From positions 6,882,001-6,946,000 of the forward strand of contig NZ_CP067101.1 in the NCBI RefSeq assembly GCF_016616425.1: DNA of 64,000 nt. Reading direction: 5' to 3'. How positions within the stretch are numbered: position 1 is the first letter of the stretch; each line of letters opens with the position of its first letter. The position numbers and the translations under genes are program-made. Below are positions 40,563-54,405 of the stretch, piece by piece. The notes beneath the pieces were generated by a model. It saw nothing but the letters and a program-made list of their open reading frames with translations. It had not been told where the DNA came from and did not search any database. The stretch is from Bradyrhizobium diazoefficiens. GTDB taxonomy: Bacteria > Pseudomonadota > Alphaproteobacteria > Rhizobiales > Xanthobacteraceae.

Positions 40563-41510
40563 TCACTTGAACAGCGGCGTGCCCGGCACGAAGGCGTCGA
40601 AGGCGGCCCAGAACTGGGAGCGATAGCGGTCCTGCTCCTGGAGGATCTCGTGCTTGGCGCCGGCGATCACGAGATGGGAGCCGGCGCGCAAATGATAGGC
40701 GAACTCCTCGATCGCGGCGGTCGACACCACGGTGTCGTTGGAGGCCGCCAGCATCAGGATCGGCTGACGGATCTCTGAGGGGTAGTTCGTGCGCTTGAAC
40801 GTGTGCATCGCACGGAAGGCGGTATCGGCCCAGGCGATCGTCGGTGACGCCAGTCCGAGCGTCGGATCCTCCTCCAGGATCGCGGCATTGCGTGCATAGC
40901 GGACCGGATCGCTGGTCACGGGATTGTTGATGAAGGGATCGAGCCCGGTGAGGCGATCGCTGCCGCCGGGGACATAGCGGCCGCCCTGCCCGAACAGGCG
41001 CATCGTCTTCAGCAGCGCACGCACCGGAAACGAGGTGGTGCGGCCGGGCAGCTCGATCATCGGTGCCGACAGCACCATGCGGTCGAACCAGCGCTTGCCC
41101 GCATGCGCCACTCGCAGCAGCACCGTGCCGCCCATGGAGTGAGCCAGCGCGAAGAATGGCGGCGGGCAATCCGGCAGCACCACCTGCTGCACGAACGCCT
41201 CGACGTCGACCTCGAAATCGGAGAAATCGCGCACATAGCCCTTGCGCGGGTCGCGCAGGCGCCGCGAGGAGTGGCCCTGCCCGCGCCAGTCGATCATCGC
41301 CACCGCGAAGCCGCGGTCGCGCAGATCGCGCACGGTTTCGAAATATTTCTCGATCTGCTCGCTGCGTCCGGTGAAGACGCAGACGGTGCCCTTGCGGTTC
41401 GGCGGAGGGGCCCAGCGCGCAAAGCGCAGCTCGGCGCCATCGGGAGTCTTGATGGTGCCGCTGACGACGTTTTCCGGAACGGGATTGGACGGGATCGAGA
41501 CCAGCGTCAT
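40563..41510 (-). CDS. Alpha/beta hydrolase, lysophospholipase/monoacylglycerol lipase-like
   Basis: A 315-residue alpha/beta hydrolase. The nucleophile elbow is AHSMGG, with Asp in LAASNDTVVS and His in GAKHEILQE. The cap region and VIDWRGQGHS-like strand (AMIDWRGQGHSSR) fit PldB/monoacylglycerol lipase proteins. I took the ATG at 41510 (MTLVSIPSNP); an upstream start at 41540 adds ten residues. Probably hydrolyses lysophospholipids or acylglycerols in the cytoplasm. Convergent with the di-haem protein gene. Confidence 0.88.
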   Translation of the reverse strand: MTLVSIPSNPVPENVVSGTIKTPDGAELRFARWAPPPNRKGTVCVFTGRSEQIEKYFETVRDLRDRGFAVAMIDWRGQGHSSRRLRDPRKGYVRDFSDFEVDVEAFVQQVVLPDCPPPFFALAHSMGGTVLLRVAHAGKRWFDRMVLSAPMIELPGRTTSFPVRALLKTMRLFGQGGRYVPGGSDRLTGLDPFINNPVTSDPVRYARNAAILEEDPTLGLASPTIAWADTAFRAMHTFKRTNYPSEIRQPILMLAASNDTVVSTAAIEEFAYHLRAGSHLVIAGAKHEILQEQDRYRSQFWAAFDAFVPGTPLFK

Positions 41511-41582
41511 TAGGGGGTGCTTGGGCGCGAAGTGCTGCAAATCAAGGGGCTAAAGCGCCGAAAAGGCGCAAAATGCCGCCCT

Positions 41583-41610
41583 CTTGAACGCCGTCTCGTT
41601 CCACCCATAT
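41583..41610 (+). promoter_or_regulatory. Sigma32 (RpoH) promoter of hsp20
   Basis: CTTGAA (41583-41588), 14-base spacer, ACCCATAT (41603-41610), close to the sigma32 consensus CTTGAA...CCCCATNT. The predicted start is near 41617, giving a leader of about 113 nt. Confidence 0.75.
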
Positions 41611-41616
41611 CACCTT

Positions 41617-41741
41617 CGTGCAGGCCGCTACCAGTGTTTCGGAACCGGAACATCAGGCTGCATACAGACGAAAGCCCGGCCCGATTGGCGGGCGGGTTAC
41701 CAAACAGTCGCTCAATGGAGGACTTGACCATGCGTAGCTAC
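41617..41741 (+). promoter_or_regulatory. ROSE-type RNA thermometer in the hsp20 leader
   Basis: The leader of about 113 nt before the start codon ends in TCGCTCAATGGAGGAC, where TCGCT (ROSE motif UYGCU) can pair with the GGAGGA ribosome-binding site. Upstream a GC-rich hairpin around GCCCG-ATTGG-CGGGC (41673-41692) and others precede it. This is the design of the ROSE elements of Bradyrhizobium small heat-shock genes, which melt on heating. Confidence 0.7.
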
Positions 41742-42200
41742 GATCTCACCCCGTTCTATCGTTCCACCGTCGGCTTCGACCGCCTCTTCAACCTGCTGGA
41801 CCAGGCCGGTTCGGACGGCAGCCCCGGTTATCCCCCCTACAACATCGAGCGTACCGGCGAGAATGCCTACCGCATCACCGTTGCGGTTTCGGGCTTCGCC
41901 AAGGATGAGCTCTCCATCGTCGCGAAGGAAAATACGCTGACGATCAAGGGCGAGAAGGTCGCCAACGAGAACAGCAAGAACGAAGTGCTGTACCGCGGCA
42001 TTGCCGCGCGCGCCTTCGAGCGTGCCTTCCAGCTTGCCGACTTCGTGCAGGTGAAGGACGCCTCGCTCGAGAACGGGCTGCTTCACGTCGACCTCGTACG
42101 CGAGATTCCCGAGGCGAAGAAGCCGCGCCAGATCGCGATCAACACCGGCGCACCGAAGGCGCAGGTCATCGAGAACTCGGCCGCGCAAGCCGCCGCATAA
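41730..42200 (+). CDS. Small heat-shock protein, Hsp20 family
   Basis: Class A-type rhizobial small heat-shock protein, 156 residues. N-terminal MRSYDLTPFYRSTVGFDRLFNLL, then the alpha-crystallin domain (YNIERTGENAYRITVAVSGF to GLLHVDLVREIPE) with the GLL-type conserved block, and a C-terminal IAI anchor in RQIAINTG. It holds unfolding proteins in the cytoplasm. The ATG at 41730 has GGAGG 8 bases upstream; longer frames upstream belong to the untranslated leader. Heat control is expected from the sigma32-like promoter and thermometer. Confidence 0.93.
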   Translation: MRSYDLTPFYRSTVGFDRLFNLLDQAGSDGSPGYPPYNIERTGENAYRITVAVSGFAKDELSIVAKENTLTIKGEKVANENSKNEVLYRGIAARAFERAFQLADFVQVKDASLENGLLHVDLVREIPEAKKPRQIAINTGAPKAQVIENSAAQAAA

Positions 42201-42229
42201 ATCGCGCAGGCCACTTCCAAGTGACGAAA

Positions 42230-42258
42230 ACGCCCCGGTGCCCCGGGGCGTTTTTATT
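42230..42258 (+). terminator. Rho-independent terminator of hsp20
   Basis: ACGCCCCGG, four-base loop, CCGGGGCGT, then TTTTATTTT: a perfect 9-bp stem with a T-rich tail, 30 bp after the hsp20 stop. Confidence 0.9.
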
Positions 42259-42268
42259 TTGCCTGGCA

Positions 42269-42635
42269 TCACCGAGCGCGACGAGGTCCCTGCGTGAAAC
42301 GGACGATCCGCCCGTCGCGGGCGTCGATCGCCGCGACGGTAGACACTGCCGCGCAGGCGCGGGAGGCCGAGCAGCGAGAAGCCGTTGTCTCGCAGCACCG
42401 CATGGACCTCGATCGATGGCAGCAGCAGCGGCGCCGGACCGCGCTCTTGGCCGTAGCGCGGCGGCGCTTGCCGGGCGGCTTCGGGAGGCGCATAGGGTCC
42501 GTCGAAATCCGACACTGCGATCACGGCCCCTCTCGCGATACCGTTGGCTGGAACTTGCGCCAAAGCCTGCCCATGCCCTGCGCTCATGGCGAGCGCCAGC
42601 GTGGCAGTAGCCACACATCCTGTGAAAAACTTCAT
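42269..42635 (-). pseudogene. Small secreted protein gene with a frameshift
   Basis: From an ATG at 42635: MKFFTGCVATATLALAMSAG, a clear signal peptide, then SDFDGPYAPPEAAR, LPSIEVHAVLRDNGFSLLGLPRLRGSVY. At about 42340 the frame breaks. The continuation AAIDARDGRIVRFTQGPRR is in another frame and ends at 42269, just before the hsp20 terminator. Joining the frames gives a coherent secreted protein of about 120 residues with PepSY-like wording; without the join the frame runs on antisense through hsp20. This is either a real inactivating indel of two bases or a sequencing error. Function unknown. Confidence 0.6.
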
Positions 42636-43129
42636 GGTCGAGACGCTCCCGCCAGGCCCCCCGGATAACTTGCTCTCCTTCGCTTCTTGCGGCGGGGCGC
42701 ACCTTCCGAAGGGGTGATCCGAAGCTTCATATGGCATTTCGGCCTCCACGGGTGCCGGATCGGGCGCGTTTGCTTCGAAACCCGGGCTGCGCAACTTTTG
42801 GAAAGCGATTGATTGACATATCGGGAATCGGGACTTCCGCGCGCTTGTGTGCTAGACAAAAATTTGGCAAGGTGATGGTTAGGACAGGAAGACTGTCTTA
42901 ATTTTGGCTGCGGTTTCGGCATCGGGATTGCAGCGAAAGGTCGGTGCTCTCGAGCACCATAAGGCAACGGGCAAAGCCGTTCTCGGGGACGAAGAACGCC
43001 TAGGCCTGAATTTAAGAAAATGCGGCTCGCGAGCGGACGAGCGGTAACCCAGAGGCGGGTGCCGCGGAACGCCGAAGGTGCGCCGAAGATGGCGGTGAGG
43101 CAGCTTGCCGCATGGAGAGGACAGAAACA
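42636..43129. other. Spacer upstream of gltB
   Basis: 494 bp without a recognised gene. It must hold the gltB promoter and a long leader. A TTGACA is at 42813-42818 but no well-spaced -10 follows. A tetraloop hairpin GGTGCT-CTCG-AGCACC lies at 42943-42958. Frames across the region are short and lack family features. Confidence 0.5.
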
Positions 43130-47863
<4,734 letters not shown>

Positions 47864-47877
47864 CCAAGAAAGCCTCA

Positions 47878-47982
47878 CGGTGAGGAGGCGCGAAGCGCCG
47901 TCTCGAACCATGAGACCACCAGCAGGCCTCTATCCTTCGAGACGCGGCGCGAAGAGCGCCGCTCCTCAGGATGAGGAGTGAG
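47878..47982. repeat. Repeat between gltB and gltD, GTCTCGAA/ATCCTTCGAGACG type
   Basis: Modules GGTGAGGAGGCGCGAAGCGCCGTCTCGAACCATGAG and CTTCGAGACGCGGCGC...GCGCCGCTCCTCAGGATGAGGA, arms mirrored. The same family as 32700-32850. It lies inside the glutamate synthase operon spacer of 156 bp and would form hairpins in the transcript. Confidence 0.65.
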
Positions 47983-48019
47983 AGAACAAACGAACTAAGC
48001 GGTAGGGACTTCGGGTTTG

Positions 48020-49471
48020 ATGGGCAAGATCACGGGTTTTCTCGAAATCGAACGGCATGACCGCAAGTACACCCCGGTCGCCGAACGCGTGAAGCATTAC
48101 AAGGAATTCGTCGTTCCCCTCTCCGAGAAGGAGGTGCGCGACCAGGCCGCGCGCTGCATGAACTGCGGCATTCCCTATTGCCACGGCACCGGCTCGGTCG
48201 CGCCCGGCACGCCCGGCTGCCCGGTCAACAACCAGATCCCCGACTGGAACGACCTCGTCTATCAGGGCAATTGGGAAGAAGCCTCGCGCAACCTGCATTC
48301 GACCAACAACTTCCCGGAGTTCACGGGGCGCATCTGCCCTGCGCCGTGCGAAGCGTCCTGCACACTCAACATCGACGACAACCCCGTCACCATCAAGACC
48401 ATCGAATGCGCGATCGTCGACCGCGCCTGGGACAATGGCTGGCTGAAGCCGGAAGTCGCCACTGTGAAGACCGGCAAGAAGGTCGCGGTGATCGGCTCGG
48501 GCCCGGCCGGCATGGCCTGTGCGCAGCAGCTCGCGCGCGCCGGCCACGACGTGCATCTGTTCGAGAAGTACGCCAAGGCCGGCGGGCTGCTGCGTTACGG
48601 CATCCCCGACTTCAAGATGGAGAAGGGCGTCATTGACCGCCGTGTGGCGCAGATGGAAGGCGAAGGCGTCACCTTCCACTACAACAGCCATGTCGGCGCT
48701 GACGGCAACATCGATCCGCGCGAGATGCTCAACGAGTACGACGCGGTGGCACTGACCGGCGGCGCGGAAGCCCCGCGCGACCTGCCGATCCCCGGCCGCG
48801 ATCTCGCCGGCATCCACTACGCCATGGATTTCCTGCCGCAGCAGAACCGCCGCGTCTCGGAGGAGCCGCTCGGCGGCGTCCAGGAGATCCTGGCCGGTGG
48901 CAAGCACGTCGTCGTCATCGGCGGCGGCGACACCGGATCCGACTGCATCGGCACCTCGCTGCGCCAGGGCGCGCTCTCGGTGACCCAGCTCGAGATCATG
49001 CCCGCCCCGCCCGAGCGCGAGAACAAGGGCCTGACCTGGCCGAACTGGCCGCTGAAGATGCGGACCTCCTCCAGCCAGGCCGAAGGCGCGGTGCGCGAAT
49101 ACGCCGTGCTGACGCAGAAGTTTTCCGGCGAGAACGGAAAGGTCAAGAAGCTGCACTGCGTGCACGTCGACGACAAGTTCAAGCCGATTGCGGGCACCGA
49201 GTTCGAGCTCGAGGCCGAGCTCGTTTTGCTCGCGATGGGTTTTGTTCATCCCGTGCACGAGGGCCTCTTGAAAATGCTCGCGGTCGAGCTCGACTCGCGC
49301 GGCAACGTCAAGGCCAACACGCTGGACTACCAGACCTCGCGCCCGAACGTGTTCTCGGCCGGCGACATGCGCCGCGGACAATCGCTGGTGGTCTGGGCGA
49401 TCCGCGAGGGCCGGCTGTGTGCCCGGTCGATCGATACGTTCCTGATGGGGAAGACGGATCTGCCGCGGTAA
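48020..49471 (+). CDS. gltD: Glutamate synthase small subunit
   Basis: NADPH-dependent GOGAT beta subunit, 483 residues. N-terminal iron-sulfur cysteines are in [13 protein letters not shown] and [15 protein letters not shown]-binding [13 protein letters not shown] and NADPH-binding GGGDTGSDC follow, and the C-terminus has [18 protein letters not shown]. The ATG at 48020 follows a TTG that also reads in frame; the ATG is preferred. It supplies electrons from NADPH to GltB. It follows gltB after 156 bp that include a repeat. Confidence 0.97.
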   Translation: MGKITGFLEIERHDRKYTPVAERVKHYKEFVVPLSEKEVRDQAARCMNCGIPYCHGTGSVAPGTPGCPVNNQIPDWNDLVYQGNWEEASRNLHSTNNFPEFTGRICPAPCEASCTLNIDDNPVTIKTIECAIVDRAWDNGWLKPEVATVKTGKKVAVIGSGPAGMACAQQLARAGHDVHLFEKYAKAGGLLRYGIPDFKMEKGVIDRRVAQMEGEGVTFHYNSHVGADGNIDPREMLNEYDAVALTGGAEAPRDLPIPGRDLAGIHYAMDFLPQQNRRVSEEPLGGVQEILAGGKHVVVIGGGDTGSDCIGTSLRQGALSVTQLEIMPAPPERENKGLTWPNWPLKMRTSSSQAEGAVREYAVLTQKFSGENGKVKKLHCVHVDDKFKPIAGTEFELEAELVLLAMGFVHPVHEGLLKMLAVELDSRGNVKANTLDYQTSRPNVFSAGDMRRGQSLVVWAIREGRLCARSIDTFLMGKTDLPR

Positions 49472-49540
49472 GCCGCGGCAAATACGCTACGAGCGTCAAA
49501 TTACGCTGTCAGTATTCCAGAGACGGTTGTTGTCGACTGA

Positions 49541-49582
49541 GAAGCCGCGGCGTACTGGACGCCCCTTCGCGGGGCATGACGG
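49541..49582. repeat. Partial copy of the GGGGCATCCAGTA repeat
   Basis: GCCGCGGCGTACTGGACGCCCC...CGGGGCATGACGG is one half of the element at 3678-3774, in inverse orientation. Non-coding gap downstream of gltD, convergent with the outer-membrane protein gene. Confidence 0.6.
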
Positions 49583-49629
49583 CGAGTGCGACGAAAGAGC
49601 GTAACGTCAAGCGACGTGGCCCCTCACCC

Positions 49630-51375
49630 TCAATTCTGCAGCCGCACCCCCAGCATCACCACCGTCCCCGACGAGCTGGACCCTGCCTGGTTCGAATCCA
49701 GGATGTCGTGGCGCAGCGTGCCTTTGACCCAGACGTTGCGGTTGAGCTTGTAGATCAAATTGCTTTCGAACGAGTAGGTCTTGTCGTTGCGGTTCTGGCC
49801 CTGGTAGTCGAGCGTGCCGTAGGTGAACTTGCCCACTGCCGTGAGCCAGCGGCGGAAGTCGTGGTCGACTTCGGCGGAATAGGTGCGCACCAAGACGCCG
49901 GAGGAGCCGGGGACGGTGGTCTCGGCGATCTGCGTGTCGGTGAAGACCTTCACCGTGGTGAGGCCGCTGGCGTTCCAGATCAGCGAGCCTGTGGTCAGAA
50001 ACCCTGCGAGCTGGCTGAGGCGCGGGTCGGTATAGTTGCGCGCGGAATAGCCGACCGAGATCTCACCGGTGAGGATGCGCGAGAACTCGAACGACGAGCC
50101 GACCTTGGCATAGCCGCCACTTGAGTCGCGGAAGTAGCCGTTGCGGTCGGCGGCCAGATCGTGGACGCGGGTGTCGCCCTGGATCTCGACGAACGGCTTC
50201 AGGCCCGGCTTGAGGTCGTAGGAGAAGCGTCCGACGCCGCCGTACTGGTTGAAATCGCGGTCGTTGTTGCTGGACGTCGAGCCGTCGGTCAGCTTGGACT
50301 CCGTGTAGGCGGTGCGATCGAGGGTGGCGCCGGCGGCGACCTGGAAACGATTGAAGGTCTGGTCGAAGCCGATCGTCGTGCCATAGGCGGCGTACACTGG
50401 ATATTTCTGCAGGCCGGCCTGCACGTTAGGGCTGCCCGGATTGTCGGTGGCGAGGCGCAGGCGCAGCTGCGAGGTCAGCTTGAGATCGCGGTCGACGTCG
50501 ATGCGGCCGTCGACATGGCCGGTGAAATCAGGGCGATCGATCTCGACCGGCGAGGGCGAGGCAAAACCGTCGATCGTCGCCGGCATGTTGTTGGTGTAGC
50601 CCGAGAACGAGCCGCGCAGGTCAGCGACCAGCGCGTGGCGCTCCCAGTCGGACACGACGAGAAGGTCTGGCGCGACGACATAGACCGGCGAGCCGACGGG
50701 CTTGTTGAGACGCGCCGGATTGGTGTCGTAGCCGGCCGAGAGCTCGAGCCCGCCCTTGATCAGGAAGCTGCCGGCATAGTCGCCGACGGCTCCGAAGGCA
50801 TCGTCATCCGCCTTGAGTCGGCGGCGCGGCGGCTGGCCGGGCACGGTGCCCGCCATCGCCGCCGGCACCGGTGCCTTGTTCGCGGACGCAGATGGCGGCG
50901 GCGCGATTCTGGGCGGGCCGAGCGTGGACGGCGGCGGCGCCGTGGTCGGCACCGGCGAGCCCGGGCCGGCGGCGCGCTTCGGCTTCGGCTGGCCCGGATA
51001 GAGCTTGGGTTGCTGCCGCTTGCGGTTGAGCGAATCATAGCCGGAGCTGCTCGCGCCGGTGGCGGCAGGCAATCCGTAAGTCGGGACCTGACCGATGCGC
51101 GAAGTCGCCGGCCTCTCGCGAGCCTTGCGCGGATCGGCACTGGGATCGGGCAGCGACGGCAATGCATCCGACGGCGCCTGCGGCACGCCCGCCGTGCGCC
51201 GCGTCGGCAGCGTCTCGGGCGAGGCGAAGCCGCCACGGTTGGGATTGAACAGATCGGGCGTGAGGCTCTGGGCGGCCGCGGGTGCGTTTCCGAGGGCAGT
51301 CAGCGCAACGCACGGCAAGGCGGCGCGCAGAAATTGCGCGCGTTTGCTCCGGCCAGTGCCTGGAGGCGACCCCAC
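49630..51375 (-). CDS. Outer-membrane beta-barrel protein (porin-2-like)
   Basis: A 581-residue secreted protein. The signal peptide (RAALPCVALTALGNAPAAAQ) is followed by a proline-rich, low-complexity periplasmic linker (about residues 40-190, many Pro/Ala/Lys). The beta-barrel half has alternating aromatic strands such as GLELSAGYDTNP, DLLVVSDWERHALVADLRGSFSG and the C-terminal TVVMLGVRLQN, which fits the BBP2 (outer membrane beta-barrel porin 2) family. GTG start with GGAG upstream. Function unknown. Divergent from kdsD. Confidence 0.8.
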   Translation of the reverse strand: MGSPPGTGRSKRAQFLRAALPCVALTALGNAPAAAQSLTPDLFNPNRGGFASPETLPTRRTAGVPQAPSDALPSLPDPSADPRKARERPATSRIGQVPTYGLPAATGASSSGYDSLNRKRQQPKLYPGQPKPKRAAGPGSPVPTTAPPPSTLGPPRIAPPPSASANKAPVPAAMAGTVPGQPPRRRLKADDDAFGAVGDYAGSFLIKGGLELSAGYDTNPARLNKPVGSPVYVVAPDLLVVSDWERHALVADLRGSFSGYTNNMPATIDGFASPSPVEIDRPDFTGHVDGRIDVDRDLKLTSQLRLRLATDNPGSPNVQAGLQKYPVYAAYGTTIGFDQTFNRFQVAAGATLDRTAYTESKLTDGSTSSNNDRDFNQYGGVGRFSYDLKPGLKPFVEIQGDTRVHDLAADRNGYFRDSSGGYAKVGSSFEFSRILTGEISVGYSARNYTDPRLSQLAGFLTTGSLIWNASGLTTVKVFTDTQIAETTVPGSSGVLVRTYSAEVDHDFRRWLTAVGKFTYGTLDYQGQNRNDKTYSFESNLIYKLNRNVWVKGTLRHDILDSNQAGSSSSGTVVMLGVRLQN

Positions 51376-51568
51376 GATGGAATAACTCCAACGAAATCAA
51401 ATACTTTCACGATGACCTCCGCCGGCCGGCGGGAACCATCGTTAATGGAGTTAAAACAATTATGGTTAATGACCCGTTGAGGGTCTTGGCACGCTCGTCG
51501 CCTCCAGAGCCGCGGCGTGCTAATGAGGCGCCGACCTGGCGAACGCCCCCTCCTCCCTGGACCAAAAC

Positions 51569-52576
51569 ATGCCGAAGTCGAAACCGCTGATGACCGCATC
51601 ATCCGGCCCTATTCCCGACAGCGTCGAATCCGCGCTTCGCACCCTGGAGACGGAGAGCGGCGGCATCAACGCGCTCGCAGCCGCCCTGCGCGGCCCGCTC
51701 GGCGAGACATTTGCCAAGGCGGTCGACCTGATCCGCAAGGCCAAGGGCCGCGTCATCGTCACCGGTCTCGGCAAATCCGGCCATATGGGGCGCAAGATCG
51801 CCGCGACGCTGGCCTCGACCGGCACGCCCGCTTTCTTCGTGCACGCCGCCGAGGCCGGCCATGGCGACCTCGGCATGATCACCACCGACGACGTCATCAT
51901 GGCGCTGTCCTGGTCCGGCGAGCAGCCGGAGATGAAGAACGTCGTGAACTATTCGGCGCGCTTCGCCATCCCCATGATCGCGGTGACGTCGAACGTGGCG
52001 TCCTCGCTGGGGCAAGCCGCCGACCTCGTGATCGAGCTGCCGAAGGCGCGCGAGGCCTGCCCGCACAATCTGGCGCCGACCACCTCGACCCTGATGCAGG
52101 CCGCGATCGGCGATGCGCTCGCGATCGCGCTGCTCGAAAGCCGCGGCTTCACCGCGCTCGAATTCGCGCATTTCCACCCCGGCGGCAAGCTGGGCGCCAT
52201 GCTGAAGTTCGTCCGCGACTACATGCGCACCGGCGCCGAGATCCCGGTCAAGCCGCTCGGCACCAAGATGTCGGACGCGGTGGTCGAGATGTCCGCCAAG
52301 GGGCTCGGCTGCGTCTGCATCGTCAACGACGCCAATGAGGCCGTCGGCATCATCACCGACGGCGATCTGCGTCGCAACATGCGGCCCGACCTGCTGACGG
52401 CATCGGTCGACGACATCATGACCAAGCAGCCGAAAACGGTGCCGCCCTCGATGCTCGCCACCGAGATGATCGAGGTGCTGAACACGCGCAAGATCACGAC
52501 GCTGGTCGTGACCGAGGCGGACAAGGTGGTGGGCATCGTGCATCTGCACGATCTGCTGCGGGCGGGCGTGGCCTAA
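51569..52576 (+). CDS. kdsD: Arabinose-5-phosphate isomerase (KdsD/GutQ)
   Basis: A 335-residue sugar isomerase: SIS domain (GRVIVTGLGKSGHMGRKIAATLASTGTPA, VIMALSWSGEQPE, then the catalytic His in EFAHFHPGGKLG) followed by two CBS domains (VVEMSAKGLGCVCIVNDANEAVGIITDGDLR and TLVVTEADKVVGIVHLHDLL). It converts ribulose-5-phosphate to arabinose-5-phosphate for Kdo and lipopolysaccharide synthesis. The divergent outer-membrane protein gene fits an envelope locus. Confidence 0.93.
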   Translation: MPKSKPLMTASSGPIPDSVESALRTLETESGGINALAAALRGPLGETFAKAVDLIRKAKGRVIVTGLGKSGHMGRKIAATLASTGTPAFFVHAAEAGHGDLGMITTDDVIMALSWSGEQPEMKNVVNYSARFAIPMIAVTSNVASSLGQAADLVIELPKAREACPHNLAPTTSTLMQAAIGDALAIALLESRGFTALEFAHFHPGGKLGAMLKFVRDYMRTGAEIPVKPLGTKMSDAVVEMSAKGLGCVCIVNDANEAVGIITDGDLRRNMRPDLLTASVDDIMTKQPKTVPPSMLATEMIEVLNTRKITTLVVTEADKVVGIVHLHDLLRAGVA

Positions 52577-52595
52577 GGCGCTCTCTCTACCTCGT

Positions 52596-52680
52596 CATCG
52601 CGAGCGCAGCGAAGCAATCCAGAACCCCTCCGCGGAGACAGTCTGGATTTGCTTCGTCGCAAAGGCTCCTCGCAATGACA
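52596..52680. repeat. Second copy of the ATCCAGA...TCTGGATTTGCTTC repeat
   Basis: CATCGCGAGCGCAGCGAAGCAATCCAGAACC, CCGCGGAGA, CTGGATTTGCTTCGTCGC, CGCAATGAC. Mirrored arms (GAAGCAATCCAGA / TCTGGATTTGCTTC) at the junction of convergent kdsD and the NfeD-like gene; matches 11208-11277. Confidence 0.7.
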
Positions 52681-52685
52681 GTGAA

Positions 52686-53129
52686 CTACGCCGCCGCCAC
52701 GGTCAGGTTCGCGCCATCCACCTGCACCACCTTCACCCGTGTTCCCGCCGGCGTATCGGGGCCGGCGACGCGCCACACGGTGTCGCCGATGCGCATGGTG
52801 CCGCTGCCGTCGATGATCGGCTTCTCCAGGGTGAACTCACGGCCAAGCAGTGCCTCACTGCGCTTGTTGAGAAAGGGGCTGGCGCTTGCGTCCGGCGTCG
52901 GCCGGGCCAGGCGGCGCCACACCGGCACCGCGGCAGCGGCGAACACCGCGAACATCACGAGCTGCAGCTGCCAGGACATCGCAATCGCGAACGAGATCAA
53001 ACCCACCAGCAACGCGGCGAGCCCGAGCCAGAACAGGAACACGCCCGGCGCCAGCACCTCCAGCGCCATCAGGATGAAGCCGAAGATCAGCCAATTCCAG
53101 GTGCCGAGCGATACGAACATGTCGGTCAT
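52686..53129 (-). CDS. NfeD-family membrane protein
   Basis: A 147-residue NfeD/YbbK-type protein with two to three membrane segments (WNWLIFGFILMALEVLAPGVFLFWLG, and a second around LVMFAVFAAAAVPVW) and a C-terminal OB-like soluble domain (LGREFTLEKPIIDGSGTMRIGDTVWRV). The ATG at 53129 has GGAGG 7 bases upstream. It lies next to the SPFH gene, the usual partner; the two proteins act together in membrane microdomain and proteolysis control. Confidence 0.9.
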   Translation of the reverse strand: MTDMFVSLGTWNWLIFGFILMALEVLAPGVFLFWLGLAALLVGLISFAIAMSWQLQLVMFAVFAAAAVPVWRRLARPTPDASASPFLNKRSEALLGREFTLEKPIIDGSGTMRIGDTVWRVAGPDTPAGTRVKVVQVDGANLTVAAA

Positions 53130-53185
53130 GACACGACCTCCAAAAATTGGCGCATGCCGTTGTCGGAAGGGCACGTGCCCGGTGA

Positions 53186-54187
53186 CTATCCCTGCCGCGG
53201 CGGCACCGCCGGCGGCGCGCTGCCAGTCGTCGGCACAGATCCGCGGCGGGCGGCGCCGGCCGCGAACGCCGCGCCGTCGCCGAACGTCGCCTTCGCAATT
53301 TCGCCGATGCCGGCGAGCGAGCCCAGCATGCTCATCGCCTCGACCGGAAGCATGATGACCTTCTGGTTCGGCGAGTCGGCGAGCTGGCCGAATGCCTTGA
53401 TATATTTGTCGGCGATGAAATAGTTCAACGCGGCGACGTCGCCCTTGGCAATGGCCTCGCTGACCATTTGCGTCGCCTTGGCCTCGGCTTCCGCCGATCG
53501 CTCGCGCGCCTCGGCGTCGCGGAAGGCGGCTTCGCGGCGCCCCTCGGCCTGGAGGATCTGGCCCTGCTTGGCGCCCTCGGCGCGCAAAATCTCGGACTGG
53601 CGCTGACCTTCGGCTTGCAGAATGTCGGCGCGCTTGACACGCTCGGCCTTCATCTGCCGACCCATCGCCTCGACGAGATCGGCCGGCGGCACGATGTCCT
53701 TGATCTCGATGCGATTGACCTTGAGGCCCCAGGGCGAGACCGCGGCATCGACCACGCGCAGCAGGCGCTCGTTGATCTCGTCACGGTGCGACAGCACCTG
53801 GTCGAGATCCATCGAGCCCATCACCGAACGGATGTTGGTCATGGTCAGCACGATGATCGCCTGTTGGAGATTGGAGACCTCATAGCTCGCCTTGGCCGCA
53901 TCGAACACCTGGAAGAAGGCGACGCCGTCCACCGTCACCGTGGCGTTGTCCTTGGTGATCACCTCCTGCTCGGGAATGTCGATCACCTGCTCCATCATGT
54001 TGATCTTGCGTCCGACGCGATCGAAATAGGGCACGATCAAATTGAGCCCGGGGCTGAGCGTCTGGGTGTATTTGCCGAATCGCTCGATGGTCCAGTCATA
54101 GCCCTGCGGCACCGTCTTCACGCCGGCAACGAGCGTGACGATGACGAGCAACACCAGAACAATCGCGAAAATGTCGAAACCGCTCAT
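53186..54187 (-). CDS. SPFH/Band 7 membrane protein (QmcA/stomatin type)
   Basis: A 333-residue protein with an N-terminal membrane anchor ([18 protein letters not shown]) and the SPFH domain from [36 protein letters not shown], with [15 protein letters not shown] inside. A long charged coiled-coil ([26 protein letters not shown] region) follows and the tail is Gly/Ala/Pro-rich. The upstream GGAGGAAAT precedes the ATG. It oligomerises in the inner membrane and is encoded next to its NfeD partner. Confidence 0.93.
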   Translation of the reverse strand: MSGFDIFAIVLVLLVIVTLVAGVKTVPQGYDWTIERFGKYTQTLSPGLNLIVPYFDRVGRKINMMEQVIDIPEQEVITKDNATVTVDGVAFFQVFDAAKASYEVSNLQQAIIVLTMTNIRSVMGSMDLDQVLSHRDEINERLLRVVDAAVSPWGLKVNRIEIKDIVPPADLVEAMGRQMKAERVKRADILQAEGQRQSEILRAEGAKQGQILQAEGRREAAFRDAEARERSAEAEAKATQMVSEAIAKGDVAALNYFIADKYIKAFGQLADSPNQKVIMLPVEAMSMLGSLAGIGEIAKATFGDGAAFAAGAARRGSVPTTGSAPPAVPPRQG

Positions 54188-54405
54188 ATTTCCTCCAAGC
54201 CGGAAAAGGGCCTTTCCCGCGCTCTCGTTGGTCGGGAATGCGACCCTACCGGTTCAGCGGCTGGAAGTAACGCCGGCATCGGCGCGATTCTGCACAAGAC
54301 GCAACGAGAGGGAACGGTCCCGAACATGTATATGCACAAGGCTCTTGAAAGCGCGTGGGCGCAGACCTGGCGGGAAAGTTGAGAAATACGCCGTCACGGC
54401 GAGCT

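Noticed and set aside
42813..42860. Possible sigma70 promoter of gltB starting with TTGACA
   Set aside because: No -10-like hexamer at 16-18 bp; the sequence after it is GC-rich.
51430..51475. GTTAATG repeats between the outer-membrane protein and kdsD genes, as CtrA sites
   Set aside because: The TTAA motifs are spaced by 5 or 11 bases instead of the required 7.
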